Below are positions 15,434-23,446 of a DNA stretch of 33,255 nucleotides, piece after piece. The DNA comes from CAZGUG01 sp964529035 (GTDB lineage: Bacteria > Bacillota > Clostridia > Ch29): NCBI GenBank assembly GCA_964529035.1, contig CAZGUG010000019.1, positions 1 through 33,255 on the forward strand, written 5' to 3'. Below the pieces are notes generated by a model, which was not told the origin of the DNA, did no database searches, and saw nothing but the letters and a program-made list of their open reading frames with translations. Every line of letters begins with the position of its first letter. Positions within the stretch are counted from its first letter, which is position 1. The position numbers were made by a program, and so were the translations under genes.

Positions 15434-16837
15434 TCATTTCAATAGCGAATAAAGCGCCTGGGCATATATTTTGGTACACAGGATTAAATCGTTCACGCTT
15501 ATATATTCGTCACACTCATGGGCAAGCTCTTTTTGTCCCGGGAAAACCGGACCGTATGCCACAAAGTTCTTCATGGAGCGGCAGTAGGTACCGCCGCCGA
15601 TGGTTATCGGGCCTTCCTGTCTGCCGGTGGTCTCCCGGTAAGCCTTAAGCAAGCATTGAATCAGGTCGGAATTCCGTGGAATAAGAAGACCCGGCTTATC
15701 CTGCAGCAAAGTCAGTTCCAGCGAACGGGCTTTGCAAACATCTTCTATTTTCCGCCACAGCATTTCCCGTTCATCCAGGTTGGGGTAGCGCAGGTCGAAG
15801 GAAGCGCTGCCGCCTTTACTGTCCGCGTTAAGCACGCCCAGCGACAATGTCAGCCGACCAAACACTTCATCGCTGCAGGCAATTCCCAAACCCCTGCCTT
15901 CATGACCGTCGGCAAAAATATCGGCGAGGGAATATATGAACCTCTCAGCTTCAACGGGTGCCAAAGGCAGGCGGCGCAAAAAGCTGAGCAGCAGATTGTT
16001 TGCGCTTACTCCCTGCCAGGGCGTGGATGCATGTGCACTTACTCCCTGTGCCCTGATCGCTAGTTTTTCACCTTCCCGCTCCAGGCTCAGGCGGTTTTCC
16101 GGGTTGTACTCCTCGAGGGCCCGCTGCGCCAGTTCAAACAACCGTGCATTACCCCGCAGCACCGCAACGGCTTTCTCGGGCACCACGTTCATGCGGGTAC
16201 CGCCTTCAATTTTCACAATACCGAAATAGTCTTTGTCCTGTGTTTCTTCCCAGGCTTCGCCGCATTTGAAACGGTAAATACCCTTTTCGCCAAAGATTAC
16301 CGGAAATTCGCCGTCCGGGGAAAAGCCGCCCCATGGCTGTTCTTCCCTGGTTAAATAATGCCTGATGCAGCGAAAACCGCTTTCCTCATCACAGCCAATA
16401 AGACAGCGCACGTGATTGCTTAAGGGCAAGCCGCTTTCCTTAATTGCCCTCATTGCAAAAATCACCGCCACCAGCGGGCCTTTATCGTCTACCGAACCAC
16501 GGCCGTAGAGCCTGCCATCGACAACCTGTCCTGCAAAGGGCGGATAGGTCCAGCCGTCACCTGCGGGTACTATATCGATATGGGTAATCACGCCTATTTT
16601 TCTGCCGCCGGTGCCATAATCTATTTCGCCCATATACCCGTCCACATTGCGGGTATTAAATCCCATATCCGCGGCTATATCCAGCGCGCATTCCAAAGCA
16701 GCGGCAATTTTCGGCCCAAAGGGCTGCCCCGGCTTATCGCTTTCTTCGTAAACGCTGTTGAAGGCTATCAGCTTTTGTGTATCACCGACAATATCGTCCT
16801 TATAACTGTCGATAATTTCGTTTAACTGCGCTATCAT
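15434..16837 (-). CDS. PepV/Sapep-type M20 dipeptidase
   Basis: The 467-residue cytoplasmic metallopeptidase matches PepV in length and in its zinc ligands: His86-x-Asp88 (VITHIDIVPAG), Asp117 (GRGSVDDKGP), Glu151-Glu152 (GCDEESGF), Asp174 (FSPDGEFPVIFGEKG) and His440 (LAHECDEYI). From memory, PepV of Lactobacillus uses nearly identical numbers. It hydrolyses dipeptides, and PepV is noted for accepting an N-terminal beta-alanine or D-residue. Next to an Opp-type importer it most likely cleaves the imported compound. It lies 52 bases after the gapped NicX-like gene in the same orientation. The start at ATG 16837 has an AGAGGGG site. Confidence 0.87.
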   Translation of the reverse strand: MIAQLNEIIDSYKDDIVGDTQKLIAFNSVYEESDKPGQPFGPKIAAALECALDIAADMGFNTRNVDGYMGEIDYGTGGRKIGVITHIDIVPAGDGWTYPPFAGQVVDGRLYGRGSVDDKGPLVAVIFAMRAIKESGLPLSNHVRCLIGCDEESGFRCIRHYLTREEQPWGGFSPDGEFPVIFGEKGIYRFKCGEAWEETQDKDYFGIVKIEGGTRMNVVPEKAVAVLRGNARLFELAQRALEEYNPENRLSLEREGEKLAIRAQGVSAHASTPWQGVSANNLLLSFLRRLPLAPVEAERFIYSLADIFADGHEGRGLGIACSDEVFGRLTLSLGVLNADSKGGSASFDLRYPNLDEREMLWRKIEDVCKARSLELTLLQDKPGLLIPRNSDLIQCLLKAYRETTGRQEGPITIGGGTYCRSMKNFVAYGPVFPGQKELAHECDEYISVNDLILCTKIYAQALYSLLK

Positions 16838-16889
16838 TCTGCACCCCTCTTAACAAAAAGAATTTGCACCAGTTGTGCGCTTTTCTGCG

Positions 16890-17680
16890 TTAATAGCCGT
16901 CTATGCCCAGTTCGCGACAGATTTCCCTGGCTTTTTTGTCAACATAAACACCGTCTTCTTCCAGCAGTTCCCCATCAAGCATAATGGTGGGATAAAGCAC
17001 AATACCGTCGGTATGCGAAGCAGCATTCCAATGTGCACCGCCCACCTTCACACCCTGTGAGCCAATGCCGAATTCCATACAGCCGAAAACACGCTCGTCT
17101 TCCACAATACGCCCGGTAATTTTGGTTACACCGGAATTAAAACCCTGTGAGAAATGGGCAAGCCTGTACATATTCGGATCATTGAAGCTGTCTATCCAGT
17201 CCCTGAATAATTTTGCCTCCGGGCCGCTGCCGCTGACATCCACCAGCCGGCCTTCCTTGAATTCCAGGACTACGGCATTTCGCAGCGGGCCGATGCTTTC
17301 CGGCGGGAAAATCGCCCCGTCAAACACCAGCGTACCTTCTATGGTTTCTTCAATCGGGCACCAACTGGTCTGACCGGGCATCATNNNNNNNNNNNNNNNN
17401 NNNNNNNNNNNNNNNNNNNNNNNNNNNNNNNNNNNNNNNNNNNNNNNNNNNNNNNNNNNNNNNNNNNNNNNNNNNNNNNNNNNNTAGGTACTCCTTCAAT
17501 CGCGTACACTGCCTGGGCCAAAGCTTTCACAACGCGCTCATCAATATAGGTGTCGTAGTTGATTACAACGTTTTCGCCCGGCTTAACCAGCATAAAATCG
17601 CGTACAAATTTCAAAGCACCCCTGGCAGTCTCCAAGCGTTTGTATTCATCCCTCATCTCAGTTCCAATACTAATTTCCAT
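16890..17680 (-). CDS. NicX/M29-like metalloenzyme, paralogue 4, interrupted by an assembly gap
   Basis: The N-terminal part (from 17680: MEISIGTEMRDEYKRLETAR through residue 66) and the C-terminal part (from 17384: QTSWCPIEETIEGTLVFDG to LGIDGY) both match paralogues 1 and 2. The C-terminal part keeps LAHFSQGF and ASHTDG, so the candidate metal residues are present. Compared with paralogue 1, roughly residues 66-190, about 375 bases, are missing, while only 100 N are shown; the gap size is a placeholder. It would be the first gene of the operon, with AGGAGGTAAATTAC before the ATG. Because the paralogues are similar, the two halves may come from one gene or from two neighbouring copies. Confidence 0.65.
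17385..17484. other. Assembly gap of 100 N
   Basis: Exactly 100 unknown bases. The size is the usual scaffold filler, not a measured length. It falls inside a multi-copy gene family, where assemblers commonly break. Confidence 0.95.
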
Positions 17681-17867
17681 GTAATTTACCTCCTGCTAAG
17701 ATTTCTTGTTGTATTCAATTGGTCCTCGGTTTATCCATATTCATCAAAAATCCGGGAAATGAATTCTATGTATCCTTCAATTCAACCACCACCTAACCGT
17801 GCTTTTAATAAACAGGTAAACAGGGCTGCAGAGCTTGAATGTTTGCCCGATTTTGTTCCAAGTGTAG

Positions 17868-17897
17868 TTCTACATAATTCTACTTAATTCTTTAAAA
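17868..17897. repeat. Tandem 10-base repeats upstream of the transport operon
   Basis: TTCTACATAA, TTCTACTTAA and TTCTTTAAAA follow each other without a gap. The period is about one helical turn, so the same face of the helix would carry each copy. They overlap a GTAG-TT-CTAC palindrome. This could be an operator for an oligomeric regulator or a bent segment. Confidence 0.4.
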
Positions 17898-18208
17898 TCC
17901 TCTATAAATATTGGATAATATCCCGCCTGCAAACTTACGCCCTGCTGTTTGTACTAAATTTTCCCATGCCTTTTTGAAAATTGTCTGCTGCAGAATTTGG
18001 GTGTATAACACGTTCGACTGATGAGGCTTTAAAGCTTTGGACCTAATAGTATGGGAATGTTATTGTCAAGATACCAGAGATCTGAACAACGATACTTTTT
18101 TTGGATTTGTACATTATATTGGTGTATGAGTATCCGATCAACGAATAGATGAGTTTGTTCTTCAAAGCAATTCGATACAATAAATACTGCGGTTAATTAA
18201 TTGTTTTA

Positions 18209-18237
18209 TTGATAATAACACAGTTATGACATAAAAT
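18209..18237 (+). promoter_or_regulatory. Candidate sigma-A promoter for the LysR gene
   Basis: TTGATA at 18209-18214, a 17-base spacer and TAAAAT at 18232-18237 precede the LysR start by about 72 bases. The region is generally AT-rich, which raises the chance of a false match. Confidence 0.4.
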
Positions 18238-18309
18238 AAAATTATAAAATATTATAAGTCTATTAGTTCACCTAATAAAGACTTACTGATAAAAAGGGGA
18301 CGGAGTATT

Positions 18310-19230
18310 ATGATGGATTTTAAAATACTCACATTTCTTGATTTATGCAAGACCAGAAGCTTTACTCAGACGGCAGCCAATTTGCATATTACCCAGCCCG
18401 CCGTATCACAACACATAAAACACCTGGAAGAAAACTACGGAGCAAAGCTGGTATACTACAAGGACAGGGCGGTACATATTACCAAGCAGGGTAAACTGCT
18501 TGAAAAATTTGCCGCATCCACCTACATAAACAATAAAAAGCTAAAAAAAATTATAGAATCCAGTATATTATCCCCAAGGGAACTTTGTTTTGCCACCACC
18601 AGGGTTATAAGCGAATTTATTCTCCCTGCCGTATTATCCAAATATTTGGAGAAATATAATTATGAAAAAATCAAAATGGCGGTTGTAGAAAGCAAGGAAG
18701 CATTCAACATGCTGAACCTGGGAGAGGTGGATTTTGTTATAACAGACGGGAGCTTCCGGGCCAACGACTACAAGTGCGCTCACCTTTTCCGCGAAGAAAC
18801 CATTGCTATATGCTCGCCACGCCATCAATTGGCCAAGGGGCCGGTTGATTTTTCCGATTTGATAAATGAAAGGTTAATCTATCGTTTGGCATCCTCAGAA
18901 GTATATAATAACCTGGAAATGATATTGTCCGAAAAGGGTTACAGTATCGCAGATTTCAAAAAAACCATGGTTATCGGCAGCATTGCTTCCATTAAGGAAC
19001 TGGTAAAGCATAACGCCGGGATAACCTTTTTGTATAGATTTGCCGTCCAGAAAGAACTGCAGGAGAAATCACTGGTAAAGATAAATATTCGCAACCTGAA
19101 TATTTACCGCGATATATACTTTGTCTGGCTGAAAGAAAGTTTTTTCGACAGTGATTCCCTTGTCCTGTTTGATTACTGCAAGCAGTACATCTCGGATTAT
19201 CTTAATTTCATAAAGGCAGAACGGCTGTGA
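18310..19230 (+). CDS. LysR-family transcriptional regulator
   Basis: The 306-residue protein has an N-terminal winged helix-turn-helix (FLDLCKTRSFTQTAANLHITQPAVSQHIKHLEENYGAKL) at residues 8-50 and a two-lobed co-inducer domain from about residue 90 (LCFATTRVISEFILPAVLSKYLEKY). In style the DNA-binding part resembles CysL/YeiE-type regulators, but I cannot assign a ligand. It is divergent from the importer operon with a 629-base spacer, the classic arrangement for a LysR protein that controls its neighbour. The presence of a sulfur lyase and a UPF0324 exporter in the same region makes a sulfur-related or peptide-derived inducer plausible. The start is the first of two consecutive ATG codons, with GGGGACGGAG about 10 bases upstream. 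Confidence 0.88.
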   Translation: MMDFKILTFLDLCKTRSFTQTAANLHITQPAVSQHIKHLEENYGAKLVYYKDRAVHITKQGKLLEKFAASTYINNKKLKKIIESSILSPRELCFATTRVISEFILPAVLSKYLEKYNYEKIKMAVVESKEAFNMLNLGEVDFVITDGSFRANDYKCAHLFREETIAICSPRHQLAKGPVDFSDLINERLIYRLASSEVYNNLEMILSEKGYSIADFKKTMVIGSIASIKELVKHNAGITFLYRFAVQKELQEKSLVKINIRNLNIYRDIYFVWLKESFFDSDSLVLFDYCKQYISDYLNFIKAERL

Positions 19231-19356
19231 GCGGGTTGTCCGGGGACAGGCCGGGATGGTTTTTTACTTTAAAAAGACATATATTAGTCCCACACTTTAT
19301 AGAATTTAATATATGGGCTTTTTCAAAGCTTCAATCTGCCAGGTGGGGGGCTATTA

Positions 19357-20322
19357 ATGCTTGTCTCGGCCATTCCTTATGTATTGTTTGCCGTGGGTCT
19401 TGTAATGCTTATAAAGGGTGGAGACTGGTTTGTTGACGCGTCGGTGTGGACAGCGAGGATAACCGGCCTGCCGGAAGTCATAATAGGTGCCACCATTGTG
19501 AGTATAGCAACCACCCTTCCGGAACTTTTCGTATCATCCATTGCATCCCTGGAAGGGCACCCGGATATGGCAATAGGAAACGTGGTGGGCTCGGTAATAT
19601 GCAATACCGGCCTGATACTGGGACTGACCACCCTGATTTCTCCCGCAAGGATAATTAACCCGCGGATTTTCTGTCTTAACGGTTTTCTGCTTGCCACCAG
19701 CGGGTTTGTCATTTATTTAATGGCAGGTGACGGAATAATACGGGGGCTGGATTCCGTCCTGCTTCTGCTGATGTTTTTTTTATACCTTATTATAAATCTT
19801 GCGGTAATAAGATATAAAAAAGCTGACCGCAGGATACGTCACAATGACCGTACCCCGTTCGACATTCGGGATATCGTGGTAAACACCGTTAAGTTCGTGG
19901 TGGGTATAACCCTTATAATGCTGGGGGCGGATATGCTGGTGGAATACGGCTCAACAATAGCCGTACTGATAGGGGTGCCCGCCGGGGTCATAAGCCTTAC
20001 CATAATAGCCTTGGGCACCTCGCTGCCCGAACTGGCAACTTCCCTTTCGGCTCTTTTTAAGGGACACAAATTCATATCCATGGGCAATATAATAGGAGCC
20101 AACATATTAAACTTCTGTATGGTGCTGGGGGTGTCTTCGCATTTTGGCGATATCCCCATAAAACCTTCAACCCTGTACCTGGATTTGCCGGTTTCAATAC
20201 TCCTGATGGCCGTTTTACTGGTGCCGTGTGTGTTTAAAAGGAAAACCACAAGGCTGCAGTCTGCCGTATTGGTGGCGGTATATGCCGCATACATACTGCT
20301 GCTTGGGCACATTCACCTGTAA
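19357..20322 (+). CDS. CaCA-family Na+(K+)/Ca2+ antiporter-type membrane protein (YrbG-like)
   Basis: The 321-residue protein has two inverted repeats of about five helices each. The ion-binding alpha motifs are visible: GATIVSIATTLPELFVSSIASL (about residues 44-65) and, in the second half, IALGTSLPELATSLSALFKGH. Each is followed by a GN(V/I)(V/I)G(S/A) motif, GNVVGSVICN and GNIIGANILN. The central loop RYKKADRRIRHNDRTP is basic and short. It should exchange calcium or another divalent cation for sodium, potassium or protons at the membrane. It lies 126 bases downstream of the LysR gene in the same direction and may be co-transcribed with it, though the gap may hold its own promoter. GGTGGGGGG precedes the ATG. 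Confidence 0.85.
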   Translation: MLVSAIPYVLFAVGLVMLIKGGDWFVDASVWTARITGLPEVIIGATIVSIATTLPELFVSSIASLEGHPDMAIGNVVGSVICNTGLILGLTTLISPARIINPRIFCLNGFLLATSGFVIYLMAGDGIIRGLDSVLLLLMFFLYLIINLAVIRYKKADRRIRHNDRTPFDIRDIVVNTVKFVVGITLIMLGADMLVEYGSTIAVLIGVPAGVISLTIIALGTSLPELATSLSALFKGHKFISMGNIIGANILNFCMVLGVSSHFGDIPIKPSTLYLDLPVSILLMAVLLVPCVFKRKTTRLQSAVLVAVYAAYILLLGHIHL

Positions 20323-20327
20323 AGCAG

Positions 20328-20344
20328 GGCGCTCTGAAAGCGCC
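20328..20344. terminator. Short hairpin between convergent genes
   Basis: GGCGCT-CTGAA-AGCGCC lies between the antiporter stop (20322) and the YtaF stop (20354), with TTTT eight to twelve bases later on the plus strand. It is a weak candidate for a bidirectional terminator. Confidence 0.45.
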
Positions 20345-20353
20345 TGTGACTTT

Positions 20354-21001
20354 TCATATCAGCTTTAACATCCCGAAAACCATCAATATCACACCGGGCA
20401 GAAGGCTCACCCTTTCCCGTATATAATGATTGGAATACAGCCTGCCAAGGCTCATCCCTGTGGCTGTGCACATAAAACTGAGAGCAAAGCATAAAACCAT
20501 CGTAACAGGTATATTGATGCCTGACATGGAGGATACAAAACCCACCGCACCGCCGTCAAGGGAAATGGCAGTCCCCAGAAAAAGAGCCTCCCTGGCATCA
20601 ATGGTACTGGACCTGTCAAAATCGGCCTTTTCCGGCTGCCTTAGTATTTCTATTATTATGCCGAGGAATTCAATTCTGACCCTGCCGATAAACCTTCTGT
20701 CCTCCCTGTCGGCCGGGAACTTGTATTTAATAAAGGCCTGTGCAAAAAACACAAACCCCATCAAAAAAATAACCCCGGCGCTTACCAGCCTTGCCCAGAC
20801 TTCCGGCACAAAGTACAAAACACCGTGGCCCAGCAGCATCGCGGCTCCGATAACGGCGGCCGATATCAGGCTTATCTGAAGTATTATACGCTTTCTCATT
20901 TCTATATTCCTCATACCATAGCTTACACCTATAACAAAACCGTCGATGCTGGTTGCAAGCGCAACCATAAGCTCATATATCAACCAAAGCCACTCCCTCA
21001 C
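20354..21001 (-). CDS. ytaF: YtaF/MntP-type sporulation membrane protein
   Basis: The 215-residue membrane protein has about six helices arranged as an inverted duplication. Each half carries the motif of the family: ELMVALATSIDGFVIGVSYGM in the first and EALFLGTAISLDGGAVGFVSS in the second; the Asp residues in SIDG and SLDG are the likely cation-binding sites as in MntP. The long central loop (YKFPADREDRRFIGRVRIEF) is typical of YtaF rather than MntP. The start GTG at 21001 has no good ribosome binding site, and an internal ATG at residue 12 is an alternative. On the minus strand CATAAATT at 21029-21022 resembles a sigma-E -10 box, which fits a sporulation role, but this is weak. Confidence 0.78.
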   Translation of the reverse strand: MREWLWLIYELMVALATSIDGFVIGVSYGMRNIEMRKRIILQISLISAAVIGAAMLLGHGVLYFVPEVWARLVSAGVIFLMGFVFFAQAFIKYKFPADREDRRFIGRVRIEFLGIIIEILRQPEKADFDRSSTIDAREALFLGTAISLDGGAVGFVSSMSGINIPVTMVLCFALSFMCTATGMSLGRLYSNHYIRERVSLLPGVILMVFGMLKLI

Positions 21002-21111
21002 CGCAAGTAGTCACACTATATAATTTATGCCGACACAGCTATTACGTTACAGGTTCATTCTTCAGTCAGGCAATAACACTCATAGATATACCAACGACGC
21101 CCTGTACGATT

Positions 21112-21159
21112 GGTCAAAAAGAGTGAGTTCCCGGAACCGGGAACTCATTCTTTTTGACC
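21112..21159. terminator. Strong bidirectional terminator, 23-bp arms
   Basis: Bases 21112-21134 and 21137-21159 are inverted repeats with a single G-T wobble. Each arm starts with a run of five A or T bases, so the stem is flanked by a U-run in both directions. It lies just past the stop of the first Cys-rich gene and separates it from ytaF. Confidence 0.85.
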
Positions 21160-21171
21160 TTCTCCGAAGGT

Positions 21172-22155
21172 TTAGTCCAGAATTTGATTAATGAACATTT
21201 TGTTGTTACCGCTTAAGCACGCTTTAAGCACAGAGGATTCATAGGATAACACACCGTTTAAGGATGCCTCTTCCGAAGGACTGTATATCTCCTCCGGTTC
21301 ATTCAGTACTTCCTTTACCGTAGGCGGCTTGCCTGACGAAGAACCATTTCCCGTTCCGCAGCCGGTGCATACGTCCTCACTGGTTGCTTCACCGCACTGG
21401 ACGATTGCCTTGCCCACCGAGGCATTAGCGCCAAAGGTTACCGGCACCCTGACACAGATGTTCTGGGTTATCACAAAGGTACAGGTATCCTTGTCTATAC
21501 AGTCGCACCGGGCTGGTTCCCGTATCACGGTTGGGTCACCGCAGCAGAAGGTGGTAGGTTCTCCCTCGCTTACAAATGGCTCTACCTTCACCGGTACCGA
21601 TACGCTTAAGGGCTGGTAGGCTGCCGTTTCGCAGGTTCCAACCTCTTCGCACACCGGGCCGCATATGCTTAAGCCTTCTGCGGCCGCTCCTCCGCCGAAC
21701 AGGCATACCGGGTTTGGCCCAATGGGATAGGGCGAGGTAAGTTCAAAGCAGAACACCATGTGGCCGCCGGATTTGTTCACACCAAACTCGAACTTTAACC
21801 CGGCGCACCCGGTATACCGGTCGGGCTCTTGCGGCGTCTTTAGCTGTACGTTTCCCTTCCAGCCGTATTTAATGGTCTGCTGCATCCCGTTTATGGTCAC
21901 TGTGATATTGACAATATGCTCCTTCGGTATCGTATCGCATATGCCCAGCACAAAATGGCTAAGGTTGGCGGAATGACACCTTCCTCCTTCAATCCCGGTT
22001 ACGTTGTAGCAAAACCTCTGGTTTTCACCGGGGCCGGGGTCCAGGTTGGACTCTGCCAGGTCAAGTTCGAACACAAAGGGAAGGATTATACTCCCCTTTA
22101 CTTCCGAATAATCAATCTTCTTATTGCACGGAAGCTGCAAAGGCTCTTTCTGCAA
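21172..22155 (-). CDS. Cys-rich protein of unknown function, paralogue A
   Basis: I do not recognise this family. The protein is about 327 residues if started at TTG 22155. I prefer that start because GGGGGGG lies 8 bases before it, while the GTG at 22164 overlaps the same stretch; the next gene shows the same arrangement. It has no signal peptide. It is rich in Cys (for example FCYNVTG, GCAGLKFEF, VCLFGGG, ICGPVCEEV, FCCGDP, DVCTGCG) and carries two similar beta-type motifs, PLSVSVPVKVEPF and QNICVRVPVTFGA. A C-terminal tail of about 60 residues (SGKPPTVKEVLNEPEEIYSP onward) is absent from its paralogues. The style and the nearby ytaF suggest a spore-coat or exosporium component, which is inference only. 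Confidence 0.65.
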   Translation of the reverse strand: MQKEPLQLPCNKKIDYSEVKGSIILPFVFELDLAESNLDPGPGENQRFCYNVTGIEGGRCHSANLSHFVLGICDTIPKEHIVNITVTINGMQQTIKYGWKGNVQLKTPQEPDRYTGCAGLKFEFGVNKSGGHMVFCFELTSPYPIGPNPVCLFGGGAAAEGLSICGPVCEEVGTCETAAYQPLSVSVPVKVEPFVSEGEPTTFCCGDPTVIREPARCDCIDKDTCTFVITQNICVRVPVTFGANASVGKAIVQCGEATSEDVCTGCGTGNGSSSGKPPTVKEVLNEPEEIYSPSEEASLNGVLSYESSVLKACLSGNNKMFINQILD

Positions 22156-22226
22156 GATTTGCACCCCCCCTTTTTAAGTTGGTTTTCCGGTCGGTGAATA
22201 AATAACTCACATCCGCCGGTACATAC

Positions 22227-23027
22227 TCACTGGCTGTTTGTATTGCCGCAGTCGGTGCATACGTCCTCATCGGTTGCATCGCCACAGTTGACAAAGGTTG
22301 AGCCAACCGAAGATGTTGCGCCAAAGGTAACCGGCACCCTTACGCACAGCTCCTGGGTCATTGTAAACTCACAGCTACCGTTTTCTTCGCCTTCGCACAT
22401 TGCGGGACCCGGGGTCACTGTGGGAGGCCCGCAGCAAAAAGTTGTCGACGTACCCTCTATTGCAAAGGGTGTCACCGTTACCGGCACGCATACGCTTAAG
22501 GGTTGGTAGCCCACCCCTTCACAGGTCTCAATCTCCTGGCATACCGGGCCGCATATGCTTAAGCCTTCGGCGGTTTCTCCGCCGCCAAACAGACATACCG
22601 GATTTGGGCCAAAATCGTAGGTTTCGGTCAGCTCAAAACAAAAAGTCAGCTGTCCTCCCACCTTATTAACCTCAAAATCAAATTTCAGCCCGGCACATCC
22701 GGTTGGGGGGTCCGGATTTTGCGGTGTCCTAAGCTCAACATCACCATTTAAGACCTGAGGCACCCCGTTTACGGTAATATTTACAATCTGGTCTTCGGGT
22801 ATTTGGTCACATATGCCCAGCACAAAATGGCTTAAATCTGCAAACTGGGGATTGTCTTCCCCAACCCCTGTTACGTTGTAACAGAACCGCTGGTTTTCTT
22901 CGGGGCCCGGGTCCAGATTGGATTCTGCCAAATCAAGTTCGAATACAAAGGGAAGTATCCTTTCTCCCATCACCTGTGAATAATCAATCTCCAAATTGCA
23001 TGGAAACTGTGCAGGTTTTATCTGCAA
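22227..23027 (-). CDS. Cys-rich protein of unknown function, paralogue B
   Basis: About 266 residues from TTG 23027 (AAAGGAGG is 9 bases upstream; an ATG at 23036 directly abuts that site and is less likely). It is colinear with paralogue A from IDYSQVMGERILPFVFELDL through the last CGN block, sharing LAESNLDPGP, NQRFCYNVTG, LSHFVLGIC, GCAGLKF, PNPVCLFGGG and EGLSICGPVC, but it ends at CGNTNSQ without the extended tail. It has no signal peptide or membrane helix. Its last third is almost identical to paralogue C at the DNA level. A disulfide- or metal-linked structural protein of the spore surface is possible. Confidence 0.65.
   Translation of the reverse strand: MQIKPAQFPCNLEIDYSQVMGERILPFVFELDLAESNLDPGPEENQRFCYNVTGVGEDNPQFADLSHFVLGICDQIPEDQIVNITVNGVPQVLNGDVELRTPQNPDPPTGCAGLKFDFEVNKVGGQLTFCFELTETYDFGPNPVCLFGGGETAEGLSICGPVCQEIETCEGVGYQPLSVCVPVTVTPFAIEGTSTTFCCGPPTVTPGPAMCEGEENGSCEFTMTQELCVRVPVTFGATSSVGSTFVNCGDATDEDVCTDCGNTNSQ
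22285..22531. repeat. Exact direct repeat, copy 1 (in paralogue B)
   Basis: By eye, identical over about 247 bases to 23154-23400 (offset 869). Differences appear just outside on both sides (22281, 22284 and 22532). Confidence 0.8.
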
Positions 23028-23095
23028 GATTCTCATCCTCCTTTATACTAATTTTTTGTTGCGGACAATCATAGCTCGCCGTAGTCCACATATGC

Positions 23096-23446
23096 TCACT
23101 GGCTGCTTATATTACCGCAGCCGGTGCATACGTCTTCGTCGGTTGCATCACCGCAGTTGACAAAGGTTGAGCCAACCGAAGATGTTGCGCCAAAGGTAAC
23201 CGGCACCCTTACGCACAGCTCCTGGGTCATTGTAAACTCACAGCTACCGTTTTCTTCGCCTTCGCACATTGCGGGACCCGGGGTCACTGTGGGAGGCCCG
23301 CAGCAAAAAGTTGTCGACGTACCCTCTATTGCAAAGGGTGTCACCGTTACCGGCACGCATACGCTTAAGGGTTGGTAGCCCACCCCTTCACAGGTCTCAA
23401 CCCGCTTCACACTTATATTCCCGGGTCTTTTTACTGCCATCGCCAT
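23096..23446 (-). CDS. Cys-rich protein of unknown function, short paralogue C
   Basis: A 116-residue product from ATG 23446, chosen because GGAGGAATGTTCC precedes it; the frame is open further up but has no good start signal. A unique N-end, MAMAVKRPGNISVKRV, is joined to the C-terminal half of paralogue B starting at ETCEGVGYQPLSVC. Downstream of the junction 247 bases are identical to paralogue B by eye, and the end differs only as CTGCGNISSQ. The N-terminal domain of the other two (about 150 residues) is missing. It may be a functional short form, as the ribosome binding site is excellent, or a recent partial duplication. Confidence 0.6.
   Translation of the reverse strand: MAMAVKRPGNISVKRVETCEGVGYQPLSVCVPVTVTPFAIEGTSTTFCCGPPTVTPGPAMCEGEENGSCEFTMTQELCVRVPVTFGATSSVGSTFVNCGDATDEDVCTGCGNISSQ
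23154..23400. repeat. Exact direct repeat, copy 2 (in paralogue C)
   Basis: Second copy of the block at 22285-22531. Third-position identity throughout shows recent duplication or gene conversion, not selection on the protein alone. Confidence 0.8.

Larger units (their letters stand above)
17681..18309. other. Divergent regulatory region between the transport operon and the LysR gene
   Basis: This AT-rich stretch of 629 bases has no convincing coding frame. It must hold the promoters of the large minus-strand operon and of the LysR gene. It contains three 10-base repeats at 17868-17897, a GTAG-TT-CTAC palindrome at 17864-17873, a LysR-side promoter at 18209-18237 and an ATTAG-TTCAC-CTAAT inverted repeat near 18262-18276. 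The length is unusually large for a LysR-target spacer. Confidence 0.6.
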
